Source: Lachnospiraceae bacterium UBA1201
GTDB taxonomy: Bacteria > Bacillota > Clostridia > Lachnospirales > Lachnospiraceae
Assembly (NCBI GenBank): GCA_002309675.1
Contig: DBXX01000057.1
Coordinates: 1-14,935 of the forward strand
DNA length: 14,935 nucleotides
Direction of reading: 5' to 3'
Each line of letters begins with the position of its first letter. Position 1 is the stretch's first letter. Of the stretch, positions 1-6,671 are shown in pieces. A model generated the notes under the pieces. The model was given only the letters and a program-made list of their open reading frames with translations, did no database searches and was not told where the DNA came from. Made by a program: the position numbers and the translations under genes.

Positions 1-70
1 AAAAACGGGGCCGTTACGGGCTCCATCACACCGGGATGTGCCCGGAACATTTTTACGAAAGGACAGCGTC

Positions 71-178
71 ATGAGAACATTCGAAACCAAGCGTTATTAC
101 GTGAATTACGAAACCATGCATGAATATTGCGTGTATGGTATTGACGCTGTGCGCTTAAAAATCTGTTGCGGAGAATGA
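71..178 (+). CDS. Possible small protein, 35 residues, unknown
   Basis: An ATG at 71 opens a 35-residue reading frame ending in TGA at 176-178. An AAAGGA motif at 58-63 lies 7 nt upstream, a good ribosome binding site. The peptide is rich in Tyr and charged residues early on and ends near a Cys-Cys pair (KICCGE). It has no signal peptide or membrane segment. A 5-bp hairpin (CCGGG at 31-35, CCCGG at 41-45) precedes it and an intrinsic terminator follows 33 nt downstream, so it could be a short transcription unit or the end of one starting outside the window. I do not recognise it. It could also be the relic of a longer gene. The evidence is only start, ribosome site and terminator context. Confidence 0.35.
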   Translation: MRTFETKRYYVNYETMHEYCVYGIDAVRLKICCGE

Positions 179-211
179 TAGAAAATAGGCATATTTGTTT
201 TGTTGTGCTTT

Positions 212-243
212 CCACCTATCGTTTCCGGTAGGTGGTATTTTTG
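212..243 (+). terminator. Intrinsic terminator upstream of the kinase/GNAT gene
   Basis: CCACCTA (212-218) pairs perfectly with TAGGTGG (229-235). The pairing extends inward by a T-G and a C-G pair, leaving a loop of 221-226. The stem is followed by TATTTTTG. This fits a Rho-independent terminator closing whatever is transcribed from the left. It also argues against starting the next gene at the GTG inside the stem (232). Confidence 0.7.
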
Positions 244-285
244 TACTCTTTTCCAAAAACAGACAGAAAAACGGAGGAGGAAAAC

Positions 286-1338
286 ATGGATCTGATACTG
301 ATCGTAGGCAGCGGCGCCGTCGGGAAGATGACGGTGGGGCAGGAGCTGATGAAGATCACGGATTTTCGGCTGTTTCATAATCACATGATGATCGAGCCGG
401 TGATCGAGATCTTCGGAAAATTCGAGGGAGCGGTGGTCAATAAACTCCGCGACGACATCTTTGACGCGTTCATGAAGACGAACTACTCCGGCATGATCTT
501 CACGTACATGTGGGCGTTTGATCTGCAATCGGACTGGGACTACGTCAAAGCATTGACCGATAAGTTCGAAGCGACCGGGGGCACGGTCTACTGCGTCGAG
601 TTGGTGGCGGACCGGGCGGTCCGGATCGAGCGGAATAAGACGGAAAACCGGCTCAGGAATAAGGCTTCGAAGCGGGACCTCGTGACCTCGCAGGACCGCA
701 TGATCCGTGAGGAGACGAAATACCGTCTGGAAAGCCGCGACGGCGAGCTGCCGTTTGCGAATTACATCAAGATCGACAACACGAGCTTAGAGCCTGCAGA
801 GGTAGCGGCCATGATAAAGGAGCGCTTTCATCTGCCGGGTGTGAGCAGTGCGGCCATGATGAACCGCGTCAAACTGGAGGAGGTCCGTGAGGACGAGATC
901 CCGCAGCTCTATGAGATGCAGATTGCGAGCTTTATGCCCCTGTATGAGAAGTACCACGACGAGGGTTCGCCGGCGAGCGAGTCGATCGACCGCGTGCGAG
1001 GCAGGGCGGCACGTCCGAACCGGAAGTACTACTTTATCGTGATGGACGGAGCGCGTGTCGGCGCCATCAATGTCGGGCACAACGATCCGGAGGAGAAGAA
1101 GGTCTCCTTCATCAGCCCGCTCTTCATCCTGCCGAAGTACCAGAACCGGGGCATCGGTTACATCGCCATTCAGAAGGCATTTGCGATGTATCCGGAGGTC
1201 ACGATTTGGAAGCTGGATACCATCCTGCAGGAGCCCGCGAACTGTCATCTGTACGAAAAGTGCGGCTTCGTAAGAGTCGGGGAGGAAAAACCGGTCAATG
1301 ATAAAATGACATTGATCGATTACGAACTGAGGAAGTAG
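286..1338 (+). CDS. P-loop NTPase (kinase-like) fused to GNAT acetyltransferase
   Basis: This is a 350-residue, apparently cytoplasmic two-domain protein. Residues 1 to about 180 look like a small P-loop kinase-like NTPase: a beta strand leads into GSGAVGKMT (G8 to T16, lysine 14). The residue after the lysine is Met rather than the usual Ser/Thr, with Thr next, a variant I know from small ATP-binding proteins of the shikimate-kinase-like group. Residues about 188-350 resemble a GNAT N-acetyltransferase: KLEEVREDEIPQLYEMQ at the start, an acetyl-CoA loop QNRGIG (286-291), and the typical C-terminal ANCHLYEKCGFVRVGEE. I chose ATG 286 because GGAGGAGG (273-280) lies just upstream and an in-frame GTG at 232 falls inside a terminator hairpin. 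The substrates of both domains are unknown. The ABC pair begins 53 nt downstream, so it may share that transcript, perhaps as a modifying or resistance enzyme beside an exporter (inference). Confidence 0.85.
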   Translation: MDLILIVGSGAVGKMTVGQELMKITDFRLFHNHMMIEPVIEIFGKFEGAVVNKLRDDIFDAFMKTNYSGMIFTYMWAFDLQSDWDYVKALTDKFEATGGTVYCVELVADRAVRIERNKTENRLRNKASKRDLVTSQDRMIREETKYRLESRDGELPFANYIKIDNTSLEPAEVAAMIKERFHLPGVSSAAMMNRVKLEEVREDEIPQLYEMQIASFMPLYEKYHDEGSPASESIDRVRGRAARPNRKYYFIVMDGARVGAINVGHNDPEEKKVSFISPLFILPKYQNRGIGYIAIQKAFAMYPEVTIWKLDTILQEPANCHLYEKCGFVRVGEEKPVNDKMTLIDYELRK

Positions 1339-1391
1339 TTCGATCACAGGCTGGGGGGCTTCGATCGAAGAAAGACTTTGAGGTTGAGAAA

Positions 1392-3278
1392 GTGGAAAAC
1401 GAAAAAGAAAAAGAATCACAAAATCAAAAGAAAAAAGGAATCAAGAAGACACGGGCACTGAAGAACAATCTGTTCGCCTGCGGGCTACTGTGCCGGATCT
1501 GCCCGTCGCTGGTGGCCCACAAGGGCATCAGCCGGGCGCTGGGCTACTTCGAGTGGCTGTTCTACAGCGCGTTTTTCATGCGCTACGTGATCAGCGCGCT
1601 GGAGACCGGCGAGAGCTTCAGCCGGATCATGATCTTCATCGGGATCGTGGCCGCTGTCTTCTGCAGCATGTCGTTGTACAACAGCATCCTAAACGGCAGG
1701 GTCTATCCCATCGCGCAGGCCGTCGTAAACAAAGGCCTGTACCGCAAACTCTTTCGCAAATCCCGGAACGTCGAACTGGAATGCTTCGAGAACAGCGAAT
1801 TTTACGATAAGTATACATTGGCCATGGAAAAGGCGGACGACCGGCTGATACAAACGGTCGATGTCGTATTCGGCGCGGCCTTCGGAGCCATCGCCAGCGT
1901 CTGCGCCTTCATCTTCATGTATCAGGTGGATAAGATCTCGGTTCTGTTCATATTGTTCCCGGTGATCGGAAACTTTGTGTTTAACCGCAAGAACAGCCAC
2001 CTGGACTATCAAAGAAACAAAGACATGGCGCCGTACAACCGACGGATCGCCTACATCAACCGTGTTATGTACCTGCCGGAATACGCGAAGGAGATGCGTC
2101 TGACGGACGTTTTCTCCCTGATGAAGGAACATTACCGCGAGGCCATCACGGGCGTGGCGGACGTGACGAAGAAGTACACGAAGCGAGCCATGCTCCTGCA
2201 CTGGCTCTACGTTATGTTTACCTTTACCTTCATCTTTGAGGGCCTGCTGATCTACGGCGCGTACCGCACGCTGGTCAGCCAGACCATGACGCTGCCGCAG
2301 CTCGCGGTCATCACGAGCATGATGGTTTCGACGACGTGGATCCTGATCGGGTTCACCGAGTCATTGACCGAACTGTTTAAGAACGGTCTCTTCATCGAGT
2401 ATCTGCGGACCTTCCTGGAGTATAAGGAGAAGATCCCGGAGGATACGACGGGTGACGATCCGGGCACGGAGATCCGCTCCATCGAGTTTCGCGACGTGTC
2501 TTTCTCCTATAAGGACGAGGAGGTGCTGTCGCACCTGAACATGGAGTTTCGCGGCGGCAAGACCTACGCCCTCGTCGGCCACAACGGCGCCGGCAAGACG
2601 ACGCTGATCAAACTGCTCCTGCGGTTTTACGACCCGACGGAGGGCACCATCCTCTTAAACGGCCGCGACATCCGCGAGTTCGACCTGAAGAAATACCGCG
2701 CGCTGTTCGCGACGGCGTTCCAGGATCACCGGATGTTCTCCATGTCCGTTCTGGACAATGTCGTGATGGGCGAAAACATCCCGGAGCAGGAGAAAGAGGC
2801 GAAGGTCGTGGAGGCCCTGAAGCTTTCGGGGGCCTACGATAAGGTGATGTCCCTGCCGAAGGGACTTAAGACAACTCTGACCCATGAATTCGACGATCAG
2901 GGTGCGGTGCTTTCGGGCGGCGAATTCCAGAAGATCGTCGTGGCCCGGGCGTTCGTGAAGGATTGCCCGTTTAAGGTCTTCGACGAGCCCAGCAGTGCGT
3001 TAGACCCGATCGCGGAGGCAAAACTTTTTGATAATATCTACGAGTCCTGCCGGAAAAATACCTTGGTGTTCATCTCGCACAGACTGTCCTCTGTACAAAA
3101 TGCGGACTGGGTATACCTGCTGTCGGACGGCACCGTGAAGGAATGCGGAAATCATAAGATGCTCATGGAGCAGAACGGTCTCTACGCCGACATGTATACG
3201 AAGCAGGCGAAGAACTACCTGGCGGTCTCGGAGTATAAAACGCCCGCCGCTTCACAGGAAGGGGGTGTTTTGGCATGA
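1392..3278 (+). CDS. ABC exporter half-transporter, first subunit (permease-ATPase fusion)
   Basis: This 628-residue half-transporter couples ATP hydrolysis to export across the cytoplasmic membrane. A Lys/Glu-rich cytoplasmic leader (about 25 residues) precedes a six-helix membrane domain (about 45-330). The nucleotide-binding domain has Walker A GHNGAGKTT (396-404), a Q-loop FQDHRMF near 440, signature LSGGE (507-511), Walker B KVFDE with the catalytic glutamate at 532, a SALD D-loop and the H-loop histidine at 563. All ATPase residues are present. The GTG start is the only reasonable one I see; its ribosome site (AGGTTGAG) is weak. The 53-nt gap after the upstream gene contains a 12-nt palindrome, CTTCGATCGAAG (1359-1370), and no clear terminator. 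The stop overlaps the next start (ATGA), implying translational coupling and a heterodimer. The substrate (peptide, drug or lipid) cannot be told from sequence. Confidence 0.9.
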   Translation: MENEKEKESQNQKKKGIKKTRALKNNLFACGLLCRICPSLVAHKGISRALGYFEWLFYSAFFMRYVISALETGESFSRIMIFIGIVAAVFCSMSLYNSILNGRVYPIAQAVVNKGLYRKLFRKSRNVELECFENSEFYDKYTLAMEKADDRLIQTVDVVFGAAFGAIASVCAFIFMYQVDKISVLFILFPVIGNFVFNRKNSHLDYQRNKDMAPYNRRIAYINRVMYLPEYAKEMRLTDVFSLMKEHYREAITGVADVTKKYTKRAMLLHWLYVMFTFTFIFEGLLIYGAYRTLVSQTMTLPQLAVITSMMVSTTWILIGFTESLTELFKNGLFIEYLRTFLEYKEKIPEDTTGDDPGTEIRSIEFRDVSFSYKDEEVLSHLNMEFRGGKTYALVGHNGAGKTTLIKLLLRFYDPTEGTILLNGRDIREFDLKKYRALFATAFQDHRMFSMSVLDNVVMGENIPEQEKEAKVVEALKLSGAYDKVMSLPKGLKTTLTHEFDDQGAVLSGGEFQKIVVARAFVKDCPFKVFDEPSSALDPIAEAKLFDNIYESCRKNTLVFISHRLSSVQNADWVYLLSDGTVKECGNHKMLMEQNGLYADMYTKQAKNYLAVSEYKTPAASQEGGVLA

Positions 3279-5083
3279 AGCACGTACTGAAGAACCAACT
3301 CTTCCTGTGGAGGCTGTGCTTTAAGACCTGCCCGGGGTACATGATCTACTTCCTGTACGACGGCTTCCGTTACCAGGGCATCATTTTCCTGGAGCACGTG
3401 CTGGGCATCCGCTATGTGTTGCACTGCGCGGAGTACCAGGAGCCGTTCTGGAAAGCCTTTCTGTTCATCGGAATCATCCTGCTGATCAACCTGATTCAGA
3501 TCATTCCCGACGGTTACTTCATCCACGGATGGTCGTTTCGGGCGAAGCCGAAACTCTACCGCGCGCTGAAGGAACAGATGTTTGAAAAAGCGTCGCAGAT
3601 CGACCTGTCCTGCTACGATGACCCGGACTATTACAACGACTTCGTGCTCGCCGTTGCCGAGGCGGAAGGATCCATTGACCGTTTCCTCGCGATGTGCAAC
3701 ATGATGATGCAGGGCCTGACGATCATCTTCACGACCGGTATTTTCTACCTGATGACCGACGCGATGGGCATCCTGTTCGTGCTGGCATCGTTCGTGCTGC
3801 GGTTTGTGTTCGCGCGGATCCTGAATAAACTGAATTATAAGGTGCGCCTGAAGGTGAACCCGTTGGAGCGTAAGCGCAACTACGTCAGCCGCGTGTTCTA
3901 CCTGAACGACTACGCGAAGGAGCTGCGTCTGCATCCGCAGGTGGGCGATTCGCTCGAGAAGGAGTTCTGCGAAGCGGATGACGCGATCATCGAGGAGCAG
4001 AAGAAGGTCGGAAAGAAGCGTTCCCTGCTCGGTTTTGTGAACGGCTATCTGGTCGGCGATTTCATCATGGACGGCCTGTACATCACCTATCTGGTGTTCC
4101 AGGCGGCGGTCCTGCATACCATCGACTACAGCAACGCCGTGATCCTGTTCAACCGTACGGGTAGCCTGCGCCGCGGTATGACGAATATCGCGGAACTGTT
4201 CCCGAAAGCACAGGAAAACAGCCTGTACGTGGATAAGATCCGCGCCTTCCTGGCCTACGAACCGAAGATCAAGCGCATGGAGGGCGAGCCCGTTCCTGAG
4301 GGCAATGCGCCTCTCATCCTGGATCATGTAAGCTTCCATTACAAAGAAGAGATGGAAGACACACTGAAGGATATTTCCCTGAAGGTTCAGCCCGGCGAGC
4401 ACATTGCGATCGTAGGCTACAACGGTGCCGGAAAGACGACGCTGATCAAACTTCTGATGCGTCTCTACGACCCGACCGGGGGAAAGATCACCTACCATGG
4501 CGAGGACATCAGGGAATTCAGCCCGGATGAATACCGACATCGTTTCGGCGTAGTCTTCCAGGATTTCCAGATGTATGGGGCGACGCTTCGGGAAAATGTA
4601 GTCATGAACCGGATTCCCGGACCCGACAGTGATCCCGCTCAGGCTTCGGCCCTCGATGCGAGAGTCATTTCCGCGCTCGAGCGGGCCGGTTTCGGCGAGC
4701 GCCTTAGGAGCCTCCCGAACGGACTGGATACACAGGTGACGACCGAATTTGACAAAAAGGGCGTGAATTTCTCCGGAGGTGAGAGCCAGAAGGTGGCCAT
4801 TTCCCGTGCGTTTTACGCGAATGCCGACATCCTGATCATGGACGAACCCAGCAGCGCGCTGGATCCGATCGCCGAGTACGAACTGAATAAAGCGATGGAG
4901 ACGGCGGCGAAAGGGAAGACCGTGTTTTACATTTCCCACCGTCTGTCCACAACGCGCGATGCAGACCGCATCATCCTCTTAGCGGACGGACGCATAGCGG
5001 AGGAAGGTACGCACGCCGAACTCCTGGCAAAAGACGGTAAGTACGCCGAAATGTGGAACGTACAGGCCGGCCGCTACAAATAG
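3275..5083 (+). CDS. ABC exporter half-transporter, second subunit (permease-ATPase fusion)
   Basis: This 602-residue partner of the preceding gene has an N-terminal membrane domain (about 15-320) and a C-terminal ATPase. Walker A is GYNGAGKTT (381-389), the Q-loop is FQDFQMY, the signature is FSGGE (499-503), Walker B is LIMDE with D523 and E524, SALD follows, and the H-loop histidine is 555. Unlike many heterodimeric exporters with one degenerate ATP site, both subunits keep the catalytic glutamate and a standard SGGE core. Both also share a landmark after the first helices (FENSEFYDKY in the first subunit, YDDPDYYNDF here), so the pair probably arose by duplication. It starts at ATG 3275 in a 4-nt overlap, with GGAAGGGGG (3257-3265) as a plausible ribosome site. 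A degenerate palindromic repeat begins 3 nt after the stop. Confidence 0.9.
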   Translation: MKHVLKNQLFLWRLCFKTCPGYMIYFLYDGFRYQGIIFLEHVLGIRYVLHCAEYQEPFWKAFLFIGIILLINLIQIIPDGYFIHGWSFRAKPKLYRALKEQMFEKASQIDLSCYDDPDYYNDFVLAVAEAEGSIDRFLAMCNMMMQGLTIIFTTGIFYLMTDAMGILFVLASFVLRFVFARILNKLNYKVRLKVNPLERKRNYVSRVFYLNDYAKELRLHPQVGDSLEKEFCEADDAIIEEQKKVGKKRSLLGFVNGYLVGDFIMDGLYITYLVFQAAVLHTIDYSNAVILFNRTGSLRRGMTNIAELFPKAQENSLYVDKIRAFLAYEPKIKRMEGEPVPEGNAPLILDHVSFHYKEEMEDTLKDISLKVQPGEHIAIVGYNGAGKTTLIKLLMRLYDPTGGKITYHGEDIREFSPDEYRHRFGVVFQDFQMYGATLRENVVMNRIPGPDSDPAQASALDARVISALERAGFGERLRSLPNGLDTQVTTEFDKKGVNFSGGESQKVAISRAFYANADILIMDEPSSALDPIAEYELNKAMETAAKGKTVFYISHRLSTTRDADRIILLADGRIAEEGTHAELLAKDGKYAEMWNVQAGRYK

Positions 5084-5085
5084 AG

Positions 5086-5143
5086 AATGTGCCTTCGTTG
5101 CAGGTCTCTGACCTGCAACAGGGACGGTTCCATTTGACACATT
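5086..5143. repeat. Diverged palindromic repeat with added perfect hairpin, just after the ABC genes
   Basis: The outer arms AATGTG (5086-5091) and CACATT (5138-5143) are complementary. Inside, GTTGCAGGTC (5097-5106) pairs perfectly with GACCTGCAAC (5110-5119) around a 3-nt loop. GGGACGGTTC (5121-5130) then matches the core of the 29-nt repeat found at several other gene ends in this window, and the right end TTGACAC resembles its TGTCAC end. I read it as a longer, diverged relative of that family. It lies 3 nt after the ABC stop codon. The hairpin has no T-tract, so it is not a standard terminator. Confidence 0.65.
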
Positions 5144-5150
5144 TTACCTT

Positions 5151-5498
5151 TAGACACGACGGCGACGTGACTTCCGAGTGATACGATCACTCCGGGACAG
5201 GTCGCTTCGCAGTGAAAAACAATGCCGCAAGAGTCCAGCAGGATTTGAGGGGGCCCGCGTCGAGAGAGACGAGTTTTCTTGATGAAAACTCGCTCTCCTA
5301 GCGCGAAAAGCGATCTCGGAGATCGCTTTTCTCCCCTCATCCTGCTTGCCGCTTGCGGCGTTTTTCATGTGCTCGCTCCAATGCCCGGTCGAGATGCATC
5401 CTCTAGAGGAGAAGAGCGAGAATAGGATGCATTTCACGGAAGTGAGTCGCCGACGAGTTTTATTCGGTCGTCGGAGACGGCGTAAGCCGCCTTCCGAC
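5151..5498. other. Large nested inverted-repeat region; candidate structured RNA or composite palindromic element
   Basis: Most of this stretch pairs with itself. Four successive complementary blocks form one interrupted long stem: TGAAAAAC (5213-5220) with GTTTTTCA (5360-5367), GCCGCAAG (5224-5231) with CTTGCGGC (5352-5359), GCAGGAT (5238-5244) with ATCCTGC (5339-5345), and GAGGGG (5247-5252) with CCCCTC (5333-5338). They enclose two hairpins: CGAGTTTTC (5270-5278) with GAAAACTCG (5284-5292), extended by GAGAG/CTCTC, and GAAAAGCGATCT (5305-5316) with AGATCGCTTTTC (5320-5331). Farther out, GGCGAC and ACTTCCG (5161-5176) can pair with CGGAAGT and GTCGCC (5437-5451). Other hairpins are GAGTGAT/ATCACTC (5176-5192), ATGCATCCT/AGGATGCAT (5394-5432), CCGACGA/TCGTCGG (5450-5474) and CGGC-GTAA-GCCG (5478-5489). 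CTCGCTC (5372-5378) with GAGCGAG (5414-5420) would make a pseudoknot. Short ORFs here look like by-products of the palindromes. Function and transcribed strand are unknown. Confidence 0.7.
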
Positions 5499-5513
5499 AT
5501 CTTGATTACCCCA

Positions 5514-5596
5514 TATCACAGCGCGGGAAGGGAAGTCAAGGCTGCGGAGTACTGCCGAAGGCGGCTCGGCCTTGACCGCCCTTCCCGGCTGTGATA
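5514..5596. repeat. 83-nt hairpin with 26-bp interrupted stem
   Basis: TATCACAGC (5514-5522) pairs with GCTGTGATA (5588-5596), CGGGAAGGG (5524-5532) with CCCTTCCCG (5579-5587), and GTCAAGGC (5535-5542) with GCCTTGAC (5569-5576). The only interruptions are a bulged G (5523) and an AA/CG internal loop. The terminal loop holds a small GCCG-AAGG-CGGC hairpin (5554-5565). No T-tract follows on either strand, so a plain terminator is unlikely. It may be a separate miniature palindromic element or the last domain of the structured region to its left. It ends 41 nt before the -35 of the next promoter. Confidence 0.7.
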
Positions 5597-5636
5597 CCCC
5601 GGCCCGGTAAAGAGTTCCCCCCTTACGAAGCTCTGC

Positions 5637-5665
5637 TTGTATTACATCCGCTTATACTGTATAAT
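5637..5665 (+). promoter_or_regulatory. Promoter for the serine hydrolase gene
   Basis: TTGTAT (5637-5642) and TATAAT (5660-5665) are separated by 17 nt, a consensus -10 and fair -35 for the housekeeping sigma factor. Transcription would start near 5672, about 37 nt before the ATG at 5709. Confidence 0.65.
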
Positions 5666-5708
5666 CAAATAGTAGTGTTTAGTTTCGTTTACTTAATGGA
5701 GAGTAGTC

Positions 5709-6572
5709 ATGAATTTTGAGGGTTTTATCCGGAATATCGTTGAGAACAAGTGGAATGTATTTGGCGTAGAGGTGTACGAGCAGGGAAAGCTTTCGCATGC
5801 GTGGGGGGATACGGACACGAACCTGCATGAGATCTACTCGGCGACGAAGGGGGTGCTTTCGTGTGCGGTCGGGATCGCGTGGGATGAGGGGCGGTTCGAC
5901 CTGACGAGGTCGATCTTGTATTACCTGCCGGAGGAGAAGGTGTTGAAGCTGACGTCGGATCAGCGGGCGGTCTTCGAGAAGATCACGATCCAGAGGCTTC
6001 TGACGATGTCGGTCGCGGATTTTCCGTTTCGTGCGGAGGGCGACAGTTACATCGATTTCGCCTTGCAAAACGGGCCGCAGGATCCGGAGAATTGCGGCTT
6101 CCATTACACCAACATCTCGGCTTACCTGGTCGGGGTGGCCCTGGCCAATGCACTCGGGCGCGATGTCGGTTCGTTCATCGAGGAACGCCTCTTCCGGCCC
6201 CTCGGCATTGACCACTACGAGTACGAACGCTGCCCGGAGGGGTACTTCTACGGAGCCTCGGGCCTGAAACTTACGGTGCATGAACTGAGCCGATTTGGTT
6301 TGCTGCTCTACAATCGGGGCGTTTACGATGGACAGCGCATCCTGTCGGAGGAGTACGTGAAGACCGCGACATCGCCACAGACGATGAACCGCGAGGGCGG
6401 CTACGGCTACTTCATCTGGAAGTACCGCGACGGATTTTCCATCAACGGAAAATGGGGGCAGAAGTGCTACATTCTCCCGAAGGAGGGCATCATCGTGGCC
6501 AGCCTTTCGCACCGCGAAGAAGGCTGGGACGACGTCCTGGTCAGCATGGAGAAGAACATCTTAGGATTATAA
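5709..6572 (+). CDS. Serine hydrolase, beta-lactamase/penicillin-binding-protein-like family
   Basis: This 287-residue enzyme of the class C beta-lactamase-like serine hydrolase superfamily would act through a serine acyl-enzyme. The SxxK motif is SATK (S44 to K47). The second motif is YTN (133-135), matching the family's YxN. NGKWGQ (246-251) sits where the third, substrate-side glycine motif is expected but lacks the classical KTG. There is no signal peptide or membrane segment, and the protein is shorter than secreted class C enzymes, which I know at about 360-390 residues. An intracellular esterase or peptidase-like role is therefore more likely than antibiotic resistance (inference). GGAGAG (5698-5703) is the ribosome site, 5 nt before ATG. 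It has its own promoter and ends at a terminator shared with the convergent xfp gene, so it is probably monocistronic. Confidence 0.88.
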   Translation: MNFEGFIRNIVENKWNVFGVEVYEQGKLSHAWGDTDTNLHEIYSATKGVLSCAVGIAWDEGRFDLTRSILYYLPEEKVLKLTSDQRAVFEKITIQRLLTMSVADFPFRAEGDSYIDFALQNGPQDPENCGFHYTNISAYLVGVALANALGRDVGSFIEERLFRPLGIDHYEYERCPEGYFYGASGLKLTVHELSRFGLLLYNRGVYDGQRILSEEYVKTATSPQTMNREGGYGYFIWKYRDGFSINGKWGQKCYILPKEGIIVASLSHREEGWDDVLVSMEKNILGL

Positions 6573-6600
6573 GATTGACCGAAATGAGAATAAACCAAAC

Positions 6601-6628
6601 GCGCCCGGCGGGTCATCCCGCCGGGCGC
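6601..6628. terminator. Bidirectional terminator between serine hydrolase and xfp
   Basis: A perfect 12-bp stem, GCGCCCGGCGGG (6601-6612) with CCCGCCGGGCGC (6617-6628), closes on a TCAT loop. Read on the minus strand, it is followed by a T-rich run (GTTTGGTTTATTCT) suited to ending xfp. On the plus strand the tail is ATTCGTTATATCATTT, a poorer U-tract. It lies between two convergent genes and probably serves both. Confidence 0.85.
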
Positions 6629-6671
6629 ATTCGTTATATCATTTAAGATTTGGTTCGTTACTAAAGATCGA

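Noticed and set aside
3215..4939. 574-codon open frame on the minus strand opposite the second ABC gene
   Set aside because: Composition is shadow-like (rich in His, Gln, Arg and Val), with no motifs, and the opposite strand encodes a complete ABC subunit.
5150..5500. 116-codon minus-strand and overlapping 82- to 88-codon ORFs in the structured intergenic region
   Set aside because: The frames run through palindromic arms, lack ribosome sites I would trust, and are Arg/Ser-rich in the way expected from hairpin sequence.
5709..6572. Antibiotic-resistance beta-lactamase
   Set aside because: SxxK and YxN are present, but there is no signal peptide, the protein is short and the KTG motif is not seen, so a general serine hydrolase is the safer call.
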